The notes under the pieces: generated by a model
Databases searched by the model: none
What the model saw: only the letters and a program-made list of their open reading frames with translations
Told to the model about the DNA's origin: nothing
Origin: Nocardia nova SH22a
Lineage (GTDB): Bacteria; Actinomycetota; Actinomycetes; Mycobacteriales; Mycobacteriaceae
Assembly: GCF_000523235.1 (NCBI RefSeq)
Contig: NZ_CP006850.1
Coordinates: 6,138,001-6,202,000 of the forward strand
Length of the DNA: 64,000 nt
Direction of reading: 5' to 3'
Part shown: piece after piece, positions 38,414 to 48,659 of the stretch
Layout of the letters: each line of letters begins with the position of its first letter
Position numbering within the stretch: the stretch's first letter is position 1
Made by a program: the position numbers and the translations under genes

Positions 38414-39433
38414 TCACTCACCCCCGGTGAACGATTCCCAGCCCAGCGGTCCCGGCCACCGGTCGCCGTCGACGAAAACCCCGGTGCCGGAGCGAACCCG
38501 GCCGATACCACGCCACCCGGGCGGCAGCGGTGTGCCCGCACGGAAGGTGGCGGCGAAGGCATGGTCCTCACCGCCGGTGAGTGCCCAGGTCAGCGGGTCG
38601 GCGCCGAGAGCGTCGGCCGCCGGGCGCAACGCCGGATCGGCCACCGCCGCGGCGTCCACATCGATGGCCACGCCCGAGGCATCGGCCAGATGGGCCAGAT
38701 CGGCGAGCAGCCCGTCGGAGACATCGGTCATCGAGGTGACCGCCGTGGTATCCGGCAGATCCCGGACCGCCTCGTACGGTGGTCGCGGAATCCGGTGCGC
38801 GGCAACCAGATCGGCGAAACGCTCACGATCGGCGTCGGCCGTCAGCAGCTCCAGGCCCGCCGCCGAGTGCCCCAGCCGTCCCGCGACGGCGACGATATCG
38901 GATTCGCTCGCCCCCGAGCGCAGAACCGGCGGCCGCCCCGGATCGCCGAACGCGGTGACCGACAGCACCAGCAGCGGACTGCTCACCACGTCACCGCCCG
39001 CGATCGAAGCCCCCGCCCGGCGCGCCTCCGCCCACATTCCCTCGACCAGCCCGTCGACGAAGCGCACCGGAGTATCGCCGGGGCAACCCAGCGCGACCAC
39101 GAACGCACTCGGCACCGCACCCATCGCCACCACGTCGGCGGCGTTCTGCGCGATGGCCTTGGCGCCGATATCGCGCGGGCCCGACCAGTCGAGCCGGAAG
39201 TGACGCCCCTGGATCAGCATGTCGGTGCTGACCACGTAGCGATCGGCCGGAGCCGCGATCACCGCCGCATCGTCGCCGGGGCCGAGCAGGACGCCGGGCC
39301 CGGGCGAGCGGCCCGCGTTCATCCGTGCGATCAACGCGAATTCGCCCAGTTCACGGACGGTTCGCGGGGTACTCTCGGTGATGTCGCTCTCCTTCTTCCC
39401 ACCCGGGCGCGCGGCGCCGGGGACATCGCGCAC
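38414..39433 (-). CDS. thiL: Thiamine-monophosphate kinase ThiL
   Basis: Phosphorylates thiamine monophosphate to thiamine pyrophosphate. The protein has [75 protein letters not shown] and [14 protein letters not shown], all ThiL motifs. The annotated start is GTG 39433 (339 residues). However, the only good ribosome-binding site, AAGAAGGAG, lies inside the frame and points to an ATC codon at 39382, where [20 protein letters not shown] lines up with the normal ThiL N-terminus. The true start is unresolved (see findings). Confidence 0.93.
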   Translation of the reverse strand: MRDVPGAARPGGKKESDITESTPRTVRELGEFALIARMNAGRSPGPGVLLGPGDDAAVIAAPADRYVVSTDMLIQGRHFRLDWSGPRDIGAKAIAQNAADVVAMGAVPSAFVVALGCPGDTPVRFVDGLVEGMWAEARRAGASIAGGDVVSSPLLVLSVTAFGDPGRPPVLRSGASESDIVAVAGRLGHSAAGLELLTADADRERFADLVAAHRIPRPPYEAVRDLPDTTAVTSMTDVSDGLLADLAHLADASGVAIDVDAAAVADPALRPAADALGADPLTWALTGGEDHAFAATFRAGTPLPPGWRGIGRVRSGTGVFVDGDRWPGPLGWESFTGGE

Positions 39434-39571
39434 CGACGCTACCCTCCGGGCGCGGGGATGCCCCGGCGACCCGTCCACACCGGTTCGATACCCTCGAACT
39501 CGCCTTTTCCCGATGAACCAGCCGGTCCGGCGTCGGCCCGCGACACCGGCACGAGTGGAGACGAACCCCGG

Positions 39572-40528
39572 ATGAGCAGCGATACGGACCGGCCGGATAC
39601 GGATGAACCGTCGGCGGACCGCCCGGACACCCCGACCGCTCCCGCCGATCCCTCCGGCTCGCACTCGGACCCCACCGCCGAGTCTCCGGAGACAAGCGCG
39701 AACACCGCATCCGCCGAGACCACCACCGCCCACTCGGAATCGCACGTGGCCGCGGCCTCCACCGACGCCGTCGAAACGCACTCGGACGCTTCTTCCGCCA
39801 AGACCGCTCCTTCCCTCTCCGAAGGGCATCCGGATGCCTCGACCGGCAACACCGCCGGTTCCTCACACGCGGACACTTCCGCCGAGTCTCCGGAAACAGC
39901 TCCCGGGACAACCGATGCCGACCCCGGGGCAGGAGCAGACCACAAGTCTTCCTCGGAGACCACGGCGGCGACCGACTCCGACTCCGGCCCGCACCTGCAC
40001 CCCGCCCTCATCGCGACCGCCGTGGCCCTGCCGGTCGCCCTGATCGTCGCGGTCCTGGTGATCGCGGCCATGTCCCGGCAGTCCGTCGACCGGGAACCGC
40101 TGGCACTGTCGGCGATCGACGCGCCCGCGGGCAACAGCCCGGATTGCGTGAACCTGCTGGGCGCCCTGCCCGAATCGCTCGGCGACGACTACACCCGATC
40201 GGAATTCGCCCAGCCCGCCCCGCCCGCGACCGCGGCCTGGCAACTGCCCGACGGCGGCGACCCCATCGTGCTGCGCTGCGGCCTGCAGCGGCCGCAGGAA
40301 TTCGATCGGGCCTCGGCACTGCAGGTCGTCGACGGCGTCAACTGGTTCGAGATCCGCGACCAGACCAGTGGCGTCACCTCCGGCACCTGGTACGCGGTGG
40401 ACCGTGGCACGTATGTCGCGGTGACCATGCCCAGCAAGGCGGGCCCGTCTCCGCTGCAGGAGATTTCGGACACGATCGCCGACAAGCTCCCGGCAAAGCC
40501 CCTCGACCCCGCACCGGTTCCGAACTAG
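39572..40528 (+). CDS. DUF3515 membrane protein with long Ser/Thr/Asp-rich N-terminus
   Basis: 318-residue protein. Residues 1-145 are low complexity (Ser, Thr, Ala, Asp, Glu, with repeated SHSD/ETHSD/SHAD pieces and AESPETSAN/AESPETAPG repeats). One membrane helix (HPALIATAVALPVALIVAVLVI) follows, then an external DUF3515 domain of about 130 residues with two Cys (SPDCVNLLGALP and VLRCGLQRP), probably disulfide-bonded. Rv2980 is at the same place in M. tuberculosis, but with a much shorter N-terminus from memory. Function unknown. It is divergent from thiL and convergent with the next gene, overlapping 4 bp. Confidence 0.8.
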   Translation: MSSDTDRPDTDEPSADRPDTPTAPADPSGSHSDPTAESPETSANTASAETTTAHSESHVAAASTDAVETHSDASSAKTAPSLSEGHPDASTGNTAGSSHADTSAESPETAPGTTDADPGAGADHKSSSETTAATDSDSGPHLHPALIATAVALPVALIVAVLVIAAMSRQSVDREPLALSAIDAPAGNSPDCVNLLGALPESLGDDYTRSEFAQPAPPATAAWQLPDGGDPIVLRCGLQRPQEFDRASALQVVDGVNWFEIRDQTSGVTSGTWYAVDRGTYVAVTMPSKAGPSPLQEISDTIADKLPAKPLDPAPVPN

Positions 40529-40827
40529 TCAGAGCGCCTCATCCGCACCCGCCCGGACGCCAGATCGACATCCGGCCCGCCCGGTGACCCGTCGCCCGGA
40601 TTCTCCCGATGCATGAGAACCGTTCGGCGCTCGTCGAACTCGTACCGTTTACCGTTGTCGAAGACCGCGTCGAACTGTTCGAATCCGATCGCGGCGGCCC
40701 TCGGCCCGGCGACATCGCGCATCCAGGGCAGGGCGGTACGACCGGTCGCCTTGCGGTACGCGATGTCGGCGAAGGCGACCGCGATGATCAGCAGTGCCAG
40801 TCCCGGAAGCGTCATCGCGATGAGCAC
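40525..40827 (-). CDS. DUF6191-like small membrane protein
   Basis: 100-residue protein starting GTG, with one N-terminal membrane helix (LIAMTLPGLALLIIAVAFAD) and a cytoplasmic part containing IGFEQFDAVFDNGKRYEFDE. The motif GFEQ...GKR.E.EERR is shared by a family of actinobacterial proteins of unknown function. It lies 39 bp downstream of ddl on the same strand. Confidence 0.65.
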   Translation of the reverse strand: MLIAMTLPGLALLIIAVAFADIAYRKATGRTALPWMRDVAGPRAAAIGFEQFDAVFDNGKRYEFDERRTVLMHRENPGDGSPGGPDVDLASGRVRMRRSD

Positions 40828-40866
40828 TCCGCCCAGGGTACCCGCGGCCGTGCGGCGGACCGGATG

Positions 40867-41985
40867 TCAGCGCAGGCCGGTGCCCCTGGTCAGCGCCGTT
40901 TCGATCAGTGTGGTGATCAGGGTGCGATTGTCGATGCCGGTGGCGTCCCACATGCGCGGGTACATCGAGATGGAGGTGAATCCGGGCAGTGTGTTGATCT
41001 CGTTGATCACCGGGCCGGACGCGGTGACGAAGAAATCGACCCGGGCCAGTCCCTGGCAGTCCAGCGCCCGGAACGCGCGCACCGACAGCTCCCGGATCTG
41101 CTGGGACACATCGTCGTCCAGCTTCGCGGGAATGTCGAACTCGCAGACGTCGTCGAGATATTTGGTGTCGAAGTCGTAGAACTGCGGTGCGGTGGAGGCG
41201 ATTTCGTCACCGGACGTTTCCTCCTCGGGCATCCGGATCTCGGCGATCGTGCTGGCCTGCACCCGGCCGTCCGGGAATTCCAGTACGCCGCACTCGACTT
41301 CGCGGCCGACGATCGCGGCCTCCACGATCACCTTCGGGTCGTGGACGCGCGCCGCGGCGACGGCGGCGTCGAGATCGCTCCAGTCCGCGACCTTGGTGAT
41401 CCCGATGGACGATCCGCCACGGGCGGGTTTGACGAAGACCGGCAGACCGAGCCGATCCCGATCGGCCTCGGACACGGTGTCGGTCCCCGGTCGCAACACC
41501 ACCTGGGTACCCACCGGAAGCCCTTCCGCGGCAAGCAGTTTCTTCGTGAACTCCTTGTCCATACCGGTGGCGCTGGCCAGCACGCCGGGACCCACGTAGG
41601 GCACACCCGCCAATTCCAGCAGGCCCTGCAGGGTGCCGTCCTCGCCCCACGGACCGTGCAGCACCGGGAACACGACGTCCACCGCGCCCAGCACCGCCTC
41701 GGCGCCGTCGAGTGCCACGAGGCTGCCCGACCGGCTCGGGTCGGCCGTCAGGGTCAGCGCGGTACCGCTGGAATCCACTGCGGGCAACGCCCGCTCACGA
41801 ATGGCCAGGGCGCGGGAATCCTCACCGCTGAGCACCCACGAACCCTCGCGGGTGATACCGATCGGCACCGCCTCGTAACGTTCGGGATCCAGGTTGGTCA
41901 GCACCATACCGGCGGAGACACACGACACCGCGTGTTCGCTGCTGCGGCCGCCGAAAACCACCGCCACCCTGATCCGGTTCGTCAT
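40867..41985 (-). CDS. ddl: D-alanine-D-alanine ligase
   Basis: ATP-grasp ligase that makes D-Ala-D-Ala for peptidoglycan; the target of cycloserine. The 372-residue protein has [35 protein letters not shown], the ATP loop [23 protein letters not shown] and the C-terminal [20 protein letters not shown]. Length matches the actinobacterial DdlA (about 370). It follows gpsA by 34 bp on the same strand, as in M. tuberculosis. Confidence 0.97.
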   Translation of the reverse strand: MTNRIRVAVVFGGRSSEHAVSCVSAGMVLTNLDPERYEAVPIGITREGSWVLSGEDSRALAIRERALPAVDSSGTALTLTADPSRSGSLVALDGAEAVLGAVDVVFPVLHGPWGEDGTLQGLLELAGVPYVGPGVLASATGMDKEFTKKLLAAEGLPVGTQVVLRPGTDTVSEADRDRLGLPVFVKPARGGSSIGITKVADWSDLDAAVAAARVHDPKVIVEAAIVGREVECGVLEFPDGRVQASTIAEIRMPEEETSGDEIASTAPQFYDFDTKYLDDVCEFDIPAKLDDDVSQQIRELSVRAFRALDCQGLARVDFFVTASGPVINEINTLPGFTSISMYPRMWDATGIDNRTLITTLIETALTRGTGLR

Positions 41986-42019
41986 AGTCGGAACGGTACC
42001 CCGATCGGCGCCGAATCAT

Positions 42020-43015
42020 TCATTCCGGTTTGATCCGGCGTCCCAGCAGTTGCCCGACGGCATCCGAGACCGCCAGCCCCTCGTGACAGACCCGATGGAC
42101 CGCGGTGGTCAGGGGCATCTCCACCTGATGCGCCTCGGCCAGCGCCCGGATCGAGGTGCAGGATTTCACGCCCTCCGCGACCTGCCCGTTCGTCGCGTCC
42201 TGAGCGACCTGCATGGACCCGCCCTCGCCCAGCACGTAGCCGAAGGACCGATTGCGCGACAGCGGCGAGGTGCAGGTTGCCACCAGATCGCCGACACCGG
42301 CCAGCCCCGCCAGTGTGACCGGATTCGCACCCAGTGCGACCCCCAGCCGGATGATCTCGGCCAGCCCCCGGGTGATCAGGCTGGCGACCGAGTTGTCCCC
42401 CAGCCCCATCCCGGCGGCGATACCGCAGGCCATCGCGATGACGTTCTTGCACGCGCCGCCGATCTCGCAGCCGACCACATCGGTGTTGGTGTAGGGCCGG
42501 AAATAGCCGGTGGCGCACGAATGCTGCACGGCCTCGGCCCGCGCCGCGTCCACGCAGGCCACCACGGACGCCGCGGGCTGTTCGGCGGCGATCTCACGGG
42601 CCAGATTCGGTCCCGACAGCACCGCGATCCGGCTCGGCTCGGCGCCGGTGACCTCCTCGATCACCTGACTCATCCGCAGCAGCGTCCCGGTCTCGATGCC
42701 CTTGGCCAGGCTCAGCAGGGTCGCGTCGGCGCCGATGCTGTCGCGCCAGATCGCGAGGTTGGCGCGCAGCGATTGCGAGGGCACCGCCAGCACGACGATA
42801 TCGGCGCCGGCCAGCGCCACCCGGTAGTCGTCGGTCGCGGAGATACCCTCGAGCCGCACATCGGGCAGATAGGCGGGGTTGCGGTGTTCGGTCGCCAACG
42901 CCTTCGCGATCTCCGGCCGCCGCGCCCACATCGTCACCTCGGTGCCCGCGTCGCTCAGCACCTTCGCGAACGCGGTGCCCCACGAACCCGCACCCATCAC
43001 TGCCGCCCTCGTCAT
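42020..43015 (-). CDS. gpsA: NAD(P)-dependent glycerol-3-phosphate dehydrogenase
   Basis: Reduces dihydroxyacetone phosphate to glycerol-3-phosphate for phospholipid synthesis. The 331-residue protein has the Rossmann loop [42 protein letters not shown], the substrate region [21 protein letters not shown] and [22 protein letters not shown] 43015 is chosen because it starts directly at the Rossmann strand. First gene of the gpsA-ddl unit. Confidence 0.97.
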   Translation of the reverse strand: MTRAAVMGAGSWGTAFAKVLSDAGTEVTMWARRPEIAKALATEHRNPAYLPDVRLEGISATDDYRVALAGADIVVLAVPSQSLRANLAIWRDSIGADATLLSLAKGIETGTLLRMSQVIEEVTGAEPSRIAVLSGPNLAREIAAEQPAASVVACVDAARAEAVQHSCATGYFRPYTNTDVVGCEIGGACKNVIAMACGIAAGMGLGDNSVASLITRGLAEIIRLGVALGANPVTLAGLAGVGDLVATCTSPLSRNRSFGYVLGEGGSMQVAQDATNGQVAEGVKSCTSIRALAEAHQVEMPLTTAVHRVCHEGLAVSDAVGQLLGRRIKPE

Positions 43016-43137
43016 GATTTCAATATGCCACTCGCCCAGGTGTGCTCGCGGTGTACTCGGCAGTTCACGTGTTCGCACCCGTACGATCCGGAACTGCTCA
43101 CCGGCAGTGCCCGCGCGGAACGTGCGACCATTGGGTC

Positions 43138-43863
43138 ATGCGTCCGGATGCCGTCCACGCCGTGATCGCGGTCAAGAACCTCGACCGAGCCAAGAGCCGC
43201 CTCGCCGATCGATTGCCGGCGTCGGCACGCTCGCGGCTGGTGCTGGCGATGCTGTCCGACACGGTCGCCGCCGCGTCGGCCGCCGGACTGGGTTCGGTGA
43301 CGGTCGTGACCCCCGATGAGCGGGTCGCCACCGCGGTCACCGCACTGGGCGCGGTGGTCCATCCGGATCCGGCGGCCGCCCCGCCCGCCGATGCGTCCGA
43401 ATCCGGCGACGGTCTCAACGCCGCACTCGCCTCGGCCGCCGCCGCGGTACGCGATCGGCACGGCACGGTCGATCTGCTCGCCCTCCAGGCCGATCTGCCC
43501 GCGGTACACGCCGATGATCTGGTGTCGATGCTCGCCACCGCACCGCCCACCGGCCGTGCGGTCGTGATCGATCACACCGGCCGGGGCACCGCGGCATTGC
43601 TGGTCCGCGCATCCGGGCACGCCGCGCTGATGCCCCGGTTCGGACCGGATTCCGCCCGCCGCCACCGCGAGTCCGGGGCGGTCGAACTCCTCGGCGCCTG
43701 GCCGGGTCTGCGCCTGGACGTCGACACCGCGGCCGATCTCGATCGGGCGATCGAGATCGGTGTTGGCCCGGCCACCGCGGCCCTGCTGCGGGACATCGAC
43801 TGGCCGGGAGGTGTTCACGAGAAACTCATCGGGAGGTGTGCCACGCCGTCACATGTGTGCTAG
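43138..43863 (+). CDS. fbiD: Phosphoenolpyruvate guanylyltransferase FbiD/CofC
   Basis: Activates phosphoenolpyruvate (or 2-phospholactate) with GTP at the start of the F420 side chain. The 241-residue protein begins with VIAVKNLDRAKSRLADRLPA, has VTVVTPDERV, GDGLNAALASAA and the catalytic LLALQADLPAVHADDL, and the C-terminal GTAALLVRASGHAALMPRFG. It is at the position of Rv2983 between gpsA and ppk. A PPOX-type F420 enzyme lies at 51.3 kb. The ATG follows no strong ribosome-binding site. Confidence 0.93.
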   Translation: MRPDAVHAVIAVKNLDRAKSRLADRLPASARSRLVLAMLSDTVAAASAAGLGSVTVVTPDERVATAVTALGAVVHPDPAAAPPADASESGDGLNAALASAAAAVRDRHGTVDLLALQADLPAVHADDLVSMLATAPPTGRAVVIDHTGRGTAALLVRASGHAALMPRFGPDSARRHRESGAVELLGAWPGLRLDVDTAADLDRAIEIGVGPATAALLRDIDWPGGVHEKLIGRCATPSHVC

Positions 43864-43939
43864 ATGATCGCCAGAACCGCAGTGAGGTCGCACAACGGTG
43901 GTGTCGAGCGAGACAGCACCCGAGCTGTAAGGAATGATC

Positions 43940-46150
43940 GTGAGCGTGAGCGATACGGAGACCGCCCCGCAACAGCCTCGACTACCGGCGGCACCGCCCG
44001 CGGCGACACCGCCGCGCACCACACCCGCCGCGGCACAGTTGCCCGCCGATCGCTACCTCAACCGTGAGCTGAGCTGGCTGGATTTCAACGCCCGCGTCCT
44101 GGCCCTCGCCGAGGACCCTTCCGAGCCGTTGCTGGAACGTGCCAAATTCCTCGCGATCTTCTCCTCGAACCTCGACGAGTTCTACATGGTGCGGGTGGCG
44201 GGGCTCAAACGCCGCGCCGAGGCCGGACTCTCGGTCCGCTCGGCCGACGGCCTCTCGCCCACCGAACAGCTCACCCTCATCGCCGAGCGCACCCAGGAAC
44301 TGGCCGGGCGGCACGCGCGCGTCTTCCTCGACCAGGTCGCACCGGCGCTGGGTGAGGACGGCATCGACATCATCGGCTGGTCCGATCTCGACGACGACGA
44401 GCGGCGGCGGCTGTCGGGATACTTCCTCGACCAGGTCTTCCCGGTGCTCACCCCGCTCGCGGTCGACCCCGCCCACCCCTTCCCCTACATCAGTGGCCTG
44501 AGCCTGAATCTGGCTGTGACGGTGAAGGATTCCGAAACCGGCGGCGAGCACTTCGCCCGCGTGAAGGTCCCCGACAACGTCGATCGCTTCGTGCGGGTGC
44601 GGCGCACCCGCACCGAAAACCCGAGTACCCGCAGGGATTCCGAGACCGCGGGCCTGCCACCGCTGGCGGCATTCCTCCCGATGGAGGACCTGATCGCCGC
44701 CCACCTCGATCAGCTGTTCCCGGGAATGGATGTGGTGGAACATCATTCGTTCCGCATCACCCGTAACGCCGACTTCGAGGTCGACGAGGACCGCGACGAG
44801 GATCTGCTGCAGGCGCTCGAGCGTGAACTGGCCCGCCGCCGGTTCGGTTCCCCGGTGCGCCTCGAGGTCTCCGACGACATGACCGAGCACATGCTCGAAT
44901 TGCTGCTGCGCGAACTCGATGTCGACCCCGGCGACGTCATCCAGGTGCCCGGGCTGCTCGACCTGTCCTGCCTGTGGCAGGTCTACGGCGTCGACCGCCC
45001 CGGCCTCAAGGACGCGCCCTACGTTCCGGCCACTCCGCCCGCCTTCGGGGAAAGGGAAACGCCCAGAAACGTTTTCGCCGCGCTGCGCGAGGGCGATGTG
45101 CTGGTGCACCACCCCTACGACTCGTTCTCCACGAGTGTGCAGCGTTTCATCGAGCAGGCCGCCGCCGACCCGCAGGTGCTGGCGATCAAGCAGACCCTGT
45201 ACCGCACCTCCGGCGACTCCCCCATCGTCAACGCCCTGATCGACGCCGCCGAGGCAGGTAAGCAGGTCGTCGCCCTGGTGGAGATCAAGGCCCGCTTCGA
45301 CGAGCAGGCCAACATCAAATGGGCACGCGCACTGGAGCAGGCGGGCGTGCACGTGGTCTACGGCCTCATCGGTTTGAAGACGCACTGCAAGACCTGCCTG
45401 GTGGTCCGCCGCGAGGGCGCCACCATCCGGCGCTACTGCCATATCGGCACCGGAAACTACAATCCGAAGACCGCCCGGCTCTACGAGGACGTCGGACTCC
45501 TCACCGCCGCACCGGAAATCGGCGCGGATCTCACCGACCTGTTCAACTCGCTCACCGGATATTCGCGAAAGGCCAACTACCGCAACCTGTTGGTGGCGCC
45601 GAGCAGTGTGCGCTCGGGCATCGTGGAGCGGATCCAGCGCGAAACCGAACTCGCCGCCCAGGGCGCGGCGGCCCGAATCCGCCTCAAGGCCAACGCGATC
45701 GTCGACGAACAGATCATCGACGCGCTGTATCGGGCCTCGCAGGCCGGGGTGCCGATCCAGATCGTCGTCCGCGGTATCTGCGGACTGCGGCCCGGTGTTC
45801 CGGGGATGAGCGAGAACATCGAGGTGCGTTCGATCCTCGGCCGCTTCCTGGAACATTCGCGGGTACTGCACTTCCAGGCACAGGACGAATACTGGATCGG
45901 CAGCGCCGACATGATGCACCGCAATCTAGACCGGCGCGTGGAAGTCATGGCACAGGTGAAGGATCCGAAGTTGCGCGAGCGGCTGGCGGTCGTCTTCGAC
46001 TCGGCGCTGGATCCGGCCACCCGCTGCTGGGTGCTGCAGGCCGACGGGAGCTGGGCGGCCCAGCCCAGTCCGGATGCCGACAGTCGCGGCGTGCAGGTCC
46101 GCGATCATCAGGAATTCCTCATGCGATTGCGTCGGCCGGATCAGCAGTGA
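43940..46150 (+). CDS. ppk: Polyphosphate kinase PPK1
   Basis: Makes polyphosphate from ATP. The 736-residue protein has an N-terminal segment (residues 1-35, Pro/Ala-rich), [74 protein letters not shown] and the catalytic His in [19 protein letters not shown], then [21 protein letters not shown] 43940 is preferred to ATG 43934 because AAGGA lies 6 nt before the GTG but touches the ATG. It overlaps mutT1 by 4 bp (GTGA). Confidence 0.97.
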   Translation: MSVSDTETAPQQPRLPAAPPAATPPRTTPAAAQLPADRYLNRELSWLDFNARVLALAEDPSEPLLERAKFLAIFSSNLDEFYMVRVAGLKRRAEAGLSVRSADGLSPTEQLTLIAERTQELAGRHARVFLDQVAPALGEDGIDIIGWSDLDDDERRRLSGYFLDQVFPVLTPLAVDPAHPFPYISGLSLNLAVTVKDSETGGEHFARVKVPDNVDRFVRVRRTRTENPSTRRDSETAGLPPLAAFLPMEDLIAAHLDQLFPGMDVVEHHSFRITRNADFEVDEDRDEDLLQALERELARRRFGSPVRLEVSDDMTEHMLELLLRELDVDPGDVIQVPGLLDLSCLWQVYGVDRPGLKDAPYVPATPPAFGERETPRNVFAALREGDVLVHHPYDSFSTSVQRFIEQAAADPQVLAIKQTLYRTSGDSPIVNALIDAAEAGKQVVALVEIKARFDEQANIKWARALEQAGVHVVYGLIGLKTHCKTCLVVRREGATIRRYCHIGTGNYNPKTARLYEDVGLLTAAPEIGADLTDLFNSLTGYSRKANYRNLLVAPSSVRSGIVERIQRETELAAQGAAARIRLKANAIVDEQIIDALYRASQAGVPIQIVVRGICGLRPGVPGMSENIEVRSILGRFLEHSRVLHFQAQDEYWIGSADMMHRNLDRRVEVMAQVKDPKLRERLAVVFDSALDPATRCWVLQADGSWAAQPSPDADSRGVQVRDHQEFLMRLRRPDQQ

Positions 46151-47142
46151 AGTCCTCGGCGACACGGGATTTCGGCCGCTCCCCCGACGACGGCCACTCC
46201 GGCCGCCACGGTGCGGCAGCCGACGCGCTCACCGATCCGCGTGTCACCGCCAACATCATCGCCGCGGGTGCGGTGCTGTGGCGGCGCGCGCGGCCCGGCG
46301 GCCCGGTCGAGCTGGCGATCGTTCACCGGCCCAAATACGACGATTGGTCGCTGCCCAAGGGAAAACTCGATCCGGGCGAGACCGCGATGGTCGCCGCGGT
46401 ACGCGAAGTAGCCGAGGAAACGGGCCTGGACTGCCGTCTGGGCCGCTATCTCGGCCGGGTCACATATCCGGTGCCCGGGCACCGCAAACTCAAACGGGTC
46501 GACTACTGGGCCGCCGCTCCGGTCGGCGGTGAATTCAACGTCAATTCCGAAGTCGACCAACTGCGATGGCATCGGGTGGACCGGGTGATGGACGAGCTGT
46601 CCTATCCCATGGACCGCCGGATCGTCCGCAATTTCCTGCGGCTGCCGCCGGATACGGAGACCCTGCTGCTGGTTCGGCACGCGAAAGCGGGGCGCCGGGA
46701 TCGTTTCAGCGGTCCGGACACCGAACGCCCCCTGGAAAAGGCCGGTCGCGCACAGGCACAGGCGCTGCTGCCGAATCTGCGCGCCTTCGGGCCCGACGAG
46801 GTGTACTCGGCGCCCCCGGTGCGTTGTGTGCAGACCGTGGCGCCGGTCGCCGACGCCCTGGGACTCGAGATCACCCGCGAACCGCTGCTGTCGGAAACCG
46901 GTTACGCCGCGGACCCGCAGGCCGGTGTCGACCGGCTGCGCGAACTCGTCACACCCGGCCGGGTCCCGCTGGTGTGCAGTCAGGGCAAGGTGATTCCGGA
47001 TCTCCTGCGCCGCTGGGCCGACGACTCCGGATCGACACTGCCACCGGCCCGGAACCGCAAGGGCACCGTCTGGGTGCTCTCGGTCGCCGACGGCCGGCTC
47101 GTCGCCGCCGACCATCTCGACCGCTCCCTGCGCACCCGCTGA
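46147..47142 (+). CDS. mutT1: Nudix hydrolase with histidine-phosphatase domain (MutT1)
   Basis: Two-domain protein of 331 residues. The N-terminal Nudix box [20 protein letters not shown] with TGL fits the consensus; the C-terminal histidine phosphatase starts [19 protein letters not shown] and has the second-half motif [12 protein letters not shown]. Mycobacterial MutT1 hydrolyses 8-oxo-dGTP and diadenosine polyphosphates by this architecture. It begins inside the ppk stop, so the two are cotranslated. The first about 35 residues are polar and poorly conserved. Confidence 0.95.
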   Translation: MKSSATRDFGRSPDDGHSGRHGAAADALTDPRVTANIIAAGAVLWRRARPGGPVELAIVHRPKYDDWSLPKGKLDPGETAMVAAVREVAEETGLDCRLGRYLGRVTYPVPGHRKLKRVDYWAAAPVGGEFNVNSEVDQLRWHRVDRVMDELSYPMDRRIVRNFLRLPPDTETLLLVRHAKAGRRDRFSGPDTERPLEKAGRAQAQALLPNLRAFGPDEVYSAPPVRCVQTVAPVADALGLEITREPLLSETGYAADPQAGVDRLRELVTPGRVPLVCSQGKVIPDLLRRWADDSGSTLPPARNRKGTVWVLSVADGRLVAADHLDRSLRTR

Positions 47143-47164
47143 CCGGGACAGCGCGTCCGACGAC

Positions 47165-47201
47165 GATGGCCCCGGCCGGGATTCTTCCGGCCGGGGCCAT
47201 C
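47165..47201. terminator. Bidirectional hairpin between mutT1 and hupB
   Basis: Perfect 15-bp stem (GATGGCCCCGGCCGG and complement) with a 7-nt loop GATTCTT, placed between converging genes. It can serve both strands. Confidence 0.8.
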
Positions 47202-47218
47202 ATGTCGTCGCGTCGGCC

Positions 47219-47857
47219 CTAGCGGCGCGTCGTGCGCTTGGCCGCCGTGCGCTTGGCCGCGGTCTTCTTGGCCGGGGCCTTCTTGGCGGCGGTCTTCTTG
47301 GCCGTCGTCTTCTTCGCGGTAGCCTTCACGGCCGTCTTCTTGGCCGGAGCCTTCTTCGCGACGGTCTTCTTGGCTGCCGCCTTCACGGGCGCCTTCTTGG
47401 CCGGAGCCTTCTTCGCGACCGTCTTCTTGGCGACGGTCTTCTTCGCGACCGTCTTCTTCGCCGCCGTCTTCTTGGCGGTGGTCTTCTTCGCCGTGGTCTT
47501 CTTGGCGGCCTTCTTGGCCGCACCCGACACCGGCGCTGCCACACCGCGTTTCACGGCGGGACCGGCAGCCGCGATCTTCTGCTTGCCCGAGATGATCGCT
47601 TTGAACTGCGCACCCGGGCGGAACGCGGGCACCGAAGTGGGCTTCACCTTCACCGTCTCACCGGTACGGGGATTACGCGCCACCCGTGCCGCCCGCTTGC
47701 GCTGTTCGAATACACCGAATCCGGTGATTGTGACGCTCTGACCCTTGTTCACCGCACGCACGATCGTGTCGACAATGTGCTCGACTGCCGCAGTGGCCGT
47801 GCGCCTGTCAGTACCCAACTTCTCGGTCAGAACATCGATCAGTTCCGCCTTGTTCAT
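47219..47857 (-). CDS. hupB: Nucleoid-associated protein HupB (HU with Lys/Ala-rich tail)
   Basis: 212-residue DNA-binding protein. Residues 1-90 are a complete HU domain ([39 protein letters not shown] with the DNA-clasp RNPRTGE). Residues 105-212 are a histone H1-like tail built from [13 protein letters not shown] and APAKK units, ending AAKRTTRR. This is the mycobacterial HupB type, which compacts DNA and is modified on lysines in mycobacteria. The ATG has AGGA upstream. Leftward transcription ends at the mutT1 hairpin. Confidence 0.96.
   Translation of the reverse strand: MNKAELIDVLTEKLGTDRRTATAAVEHIVDTIVRAVNKGQSVTITGFGVFEQRKRAARVARNPRTGETVKVKPTSVPAFRPGAQFKAIISGKQKIAAAGPAVKRGVAAPVSGAAKKAAKKTTAKKTTAKKTAAKKTVAKKTVAKKTVAKKAPAKKAPVKAAAKKTVAKKAPAKKTAVKATAKKTTAKKTAAKKAPAKKTAAKRTAAKRTTRR
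47222..47530 (-). repeat. Lysine/alanine pentapeptide repeat tract in hupB
   Basis: The coding strand repeats 15-nt units close to GCCAAGAAGACC plus a variable codon, about 20 times, giving (A/T/V/P)AKK(T/A) units. The near-identical copies are a likely place for length change by slippage or recombination between strains. Confidence 0.85.
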
Positions 47858-47933
47858 TGAATCCTCCGCAGACTAATGGCCCGTCGTCGGACCGACTAGG
47901 TACCACGGTAAACCCTGAATGGGCAAGAGTCTA

Positions 47934-47966
47934 TGTGCCACGCCAAATTTCATGTGGTGTGGCACA
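47934..47966. terminator. Stem-loop between leuD and hupB
   Basis: TGTGCCACGCC (47934-47944) pairs with GGTGTGGCACA (47956-47966), 11 bp including one G-T pair, around an AT-rich 11-nt loop. It is 48 nt after the leuD stop and about 77 bp upstream of the hupB start, so it is either the leuCD terminator or, as an inverted repeat, an operator for hupB. Confidence 0.5.
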
Positions 47967-48013
47967 CGCGCAGCAACCACGAATGGTTGCTCTCAGCTAA
48001 CACTCGAGACCGT

Positions 48014-48622
48014 TCAGTCCCGCGAAATAGGCTCCGGAATGGTGGTCGGTTTCCAAGCCGGCCTTGCCTTTTCGAACTGCTCAATGGCGTCTTCCTGCCG
48101 AAGTGTGAGTCCGATGTCGTCCAGACCTTCCAGCAGTCGCCACCGGGTGTAGTCGTCAATATCGAAGGGCAACACGGTGGTTCCAGCGGTCACCGTGCGC
48201 CCTTCCAGATCGACGATCAATTCCAGCCCGGGGTGTTCTTCGATCAACTTCCAGAGCAATTCGACATCATGTTGTGACATCTGCGCGGCCACCAAGCCGC
48301 CCTTACCGGCGTTGCCCCGGAAGATGTCGGCGAAGCGGGAAGAGATCACCACCCGGAACCCATAGTCCATCAACGCCCAAACCGCGTGCTCGCGCGATGA
48401 TCCCGTACCGAAATCCGGTCCGGCGACCAACACGGATCCCCGGTCGAACGGCGGAGTGTTCAGAATGAACGTCGGATCCGAACGCCAGGCGGCGAACAGA
48501 CCGTCCTCGAAACCCGTTCGGGTCACTCGTTTCAGATAGACCGCCGGGATGATCTGGTCGGTATCGACATTCGACCGGCGCAACGGCACGCCGATCCCCT
48601 TGTGCACCTTGAAGGCTTCCAT
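48014..48622 (-). CDS. leuD: 3-isopropylmalate dehydratase small subunit LeuD
   Basis: Small subunit of the aconitase-type isomerase in leucine synthesis. The 202-residue protein has [40 protein letters not shown] and [17 protein letters not shown], the LeuD hallmarks. ATG follows AGGAG (reading leftward). It lies 37 bp after leuC. Confidence 0.97.
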   Translation of the reverse strand: MEAFKVHKGIGVPLRRSNVDTDQIIPAVYLKRVTRTGFEDGLFAAWRSDPTFILNTPPFDRGSVLVAGPDFGTGSSREHAVWALMDYGFRVVISSRFADIFRGNAGKGGLVAAQMSQHDVELLWKLIEEHPGLELIVDLEGRTVTAGTTVLPFDIDDYTRWRLLEGLDDIGLTLRQEDAIEQFEKARPAWKPTTIPEPISRD

Positions 48623-48659
48623 GGCTGCTCCTGTAGTCCTAGCGTGAAATCCGGTCAGG

